Shown piece by piece: positions 53,938-54,084 of a stretch of 54,084 nucleotides of DNA. Origin of the DNA: an uncultured Parabacteroides sp. (GTDB taxonomy: Bacteria; Bacteroidota; Bacteroidia; Bacteroidales; Tannerellaceae); the NCBI GenBank assembly GCA_949298575.1, contig CASFXH010000014.1, positions 1-54,084 of the forward strand, read 5' to 3'. The notes beneath the pieces were generated by a model, which was given only the letters and a program-made list of their open reading frames with translations, was not told the origin of the DNA and searched no databases. The translations under genes were made by a program, and so were the position numbers. The stretch's first letter is position 1, and each line of letters begins with the position of its first letter.

Positions 53938-54084
53938 ATGTCAAGACATAGTTTAGACAGACCGACACCTTGGCTATGGAGTTGCTGTAGCTTGGCTGGT
54001 CTTCCTAGTCAGGCTTTTTGTTTTTTAACCAGTACCTTTACTATGGAAAAATTACGTTTTTATCAAGCTCTGGGATGTCATGTC
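53938..54084 (+). other. Open leader with terminator-like hairpin and a possible gene start at the window edge
   Basis: A frame from ATG 53938 stays open to the end of the window, with an in-frame ATG at 54043 (MEKLRFYQALGCHV). The first 35 codons do not look like a known protein. Within them an imperfect hairpin (about 53991-54016, AGCTTGGCTGG against CCTAGTCAGGCT) is followed by TTTTTGTTTTTT, like an intrinsic terminator. It may be a short RNA or an attenuated leader. I do not recognise the protein. The interval 53750-53937 shows no gene. Confidence 0.3.

Overview
The window looks like chromosome from a GC-rich member of the order Bacteroidales (phylum Bacteroidota). The evidence is the gene content (bactofilin, GDP-fucose genes, lipoprotein glycoside hydrolases, a FucP/GluP-type galactose permease, short A-rich ribosome-binding regions), Bacteroidota promoters with a TAnnTTTG or TAnnTTCG -7 box, and a 6S RNA of the Bacteroidales-1 type just after rplT. 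The genus cannot be fixed from sequence alone; GC is high for the order, and a Tannerellaceae-like or Alistipes-like lineage is a guess. No tRNA, rRNA, CRISPR array or intact transposase was seen.

Layout. 1-3.8 kb (minus): a frameshifted pyruvate:ferredoxin oxidoreductase gene cut by the window edge, an AAA ATPase and ilvE. 4.3-7.0 kb (plus): tex and a YbaK-type deacylase. 7.2-10.9 kb (plus): galactose use (galM, MFS permease, galK). 11-14.5 kb: an HU-like protein facing transketolase and rpiB. 14.6-18.3 kb (minus): MCE/MlaD protein, murein amidase, rpsF-rpsR-rplI, folB. 18.4-24.6 kb (plus): bactofilin, ThrE-type exporter, CPA2 antiporter, AspT/YidE-type transporter. 24.7-27.3 kb: a lower-GC islet with an AraC regulator, a sugar O-acetyltransferase and a DUF362 protein. 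27.5-40 kb: surface carbohydrate functions (large GH2 lipoprotein, DUF3089 lipoprotein hydrolase, fcl-gmd, metallophosphoesterase lipoprotein, ugd, GH51 lipoprotein). 40-43 kb: queD-queE, then a dolichol-phosphate-mannose-type glycosyltransferase with dihydroorotase. 43.4-47.3 kb (minus): a tight TPR/NfeD/flotillin/nucleoside phosphorylase operon. 47.4-53.7 kb: ttcA-like gene, DUF486, then thrS-infC-rpmI-rplT, 6S RNA, a pRiA4b ORF-3-like gene and miaA.

The main unexplained structure is a set of four intergenic tandem arrays (about 4.03-4.27, 11.53-11.65, 22.77-22.91 and 34.50-34.76 kb). Their unit sequences differ and their periods are 42, 22, 23 and 41 bases, but each has about six units and short dyad cores, and each lies upstream of genes. 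In the 22-base and 23-base arrays the two arms of the dyad change together, which suggests that the hairpin itself is kept. A second notable signal is a roughly 35-base element found at the same distance from the -7 box in front of both the AraC gene and the acetyltransferase-DUF362 pair, as expected for an operator of that AraC protein. A third is that nearly all TTCG-type -7 boxes here read TAnnTTCGCG, distinct from the TAnnTTTG boxes in the same window.
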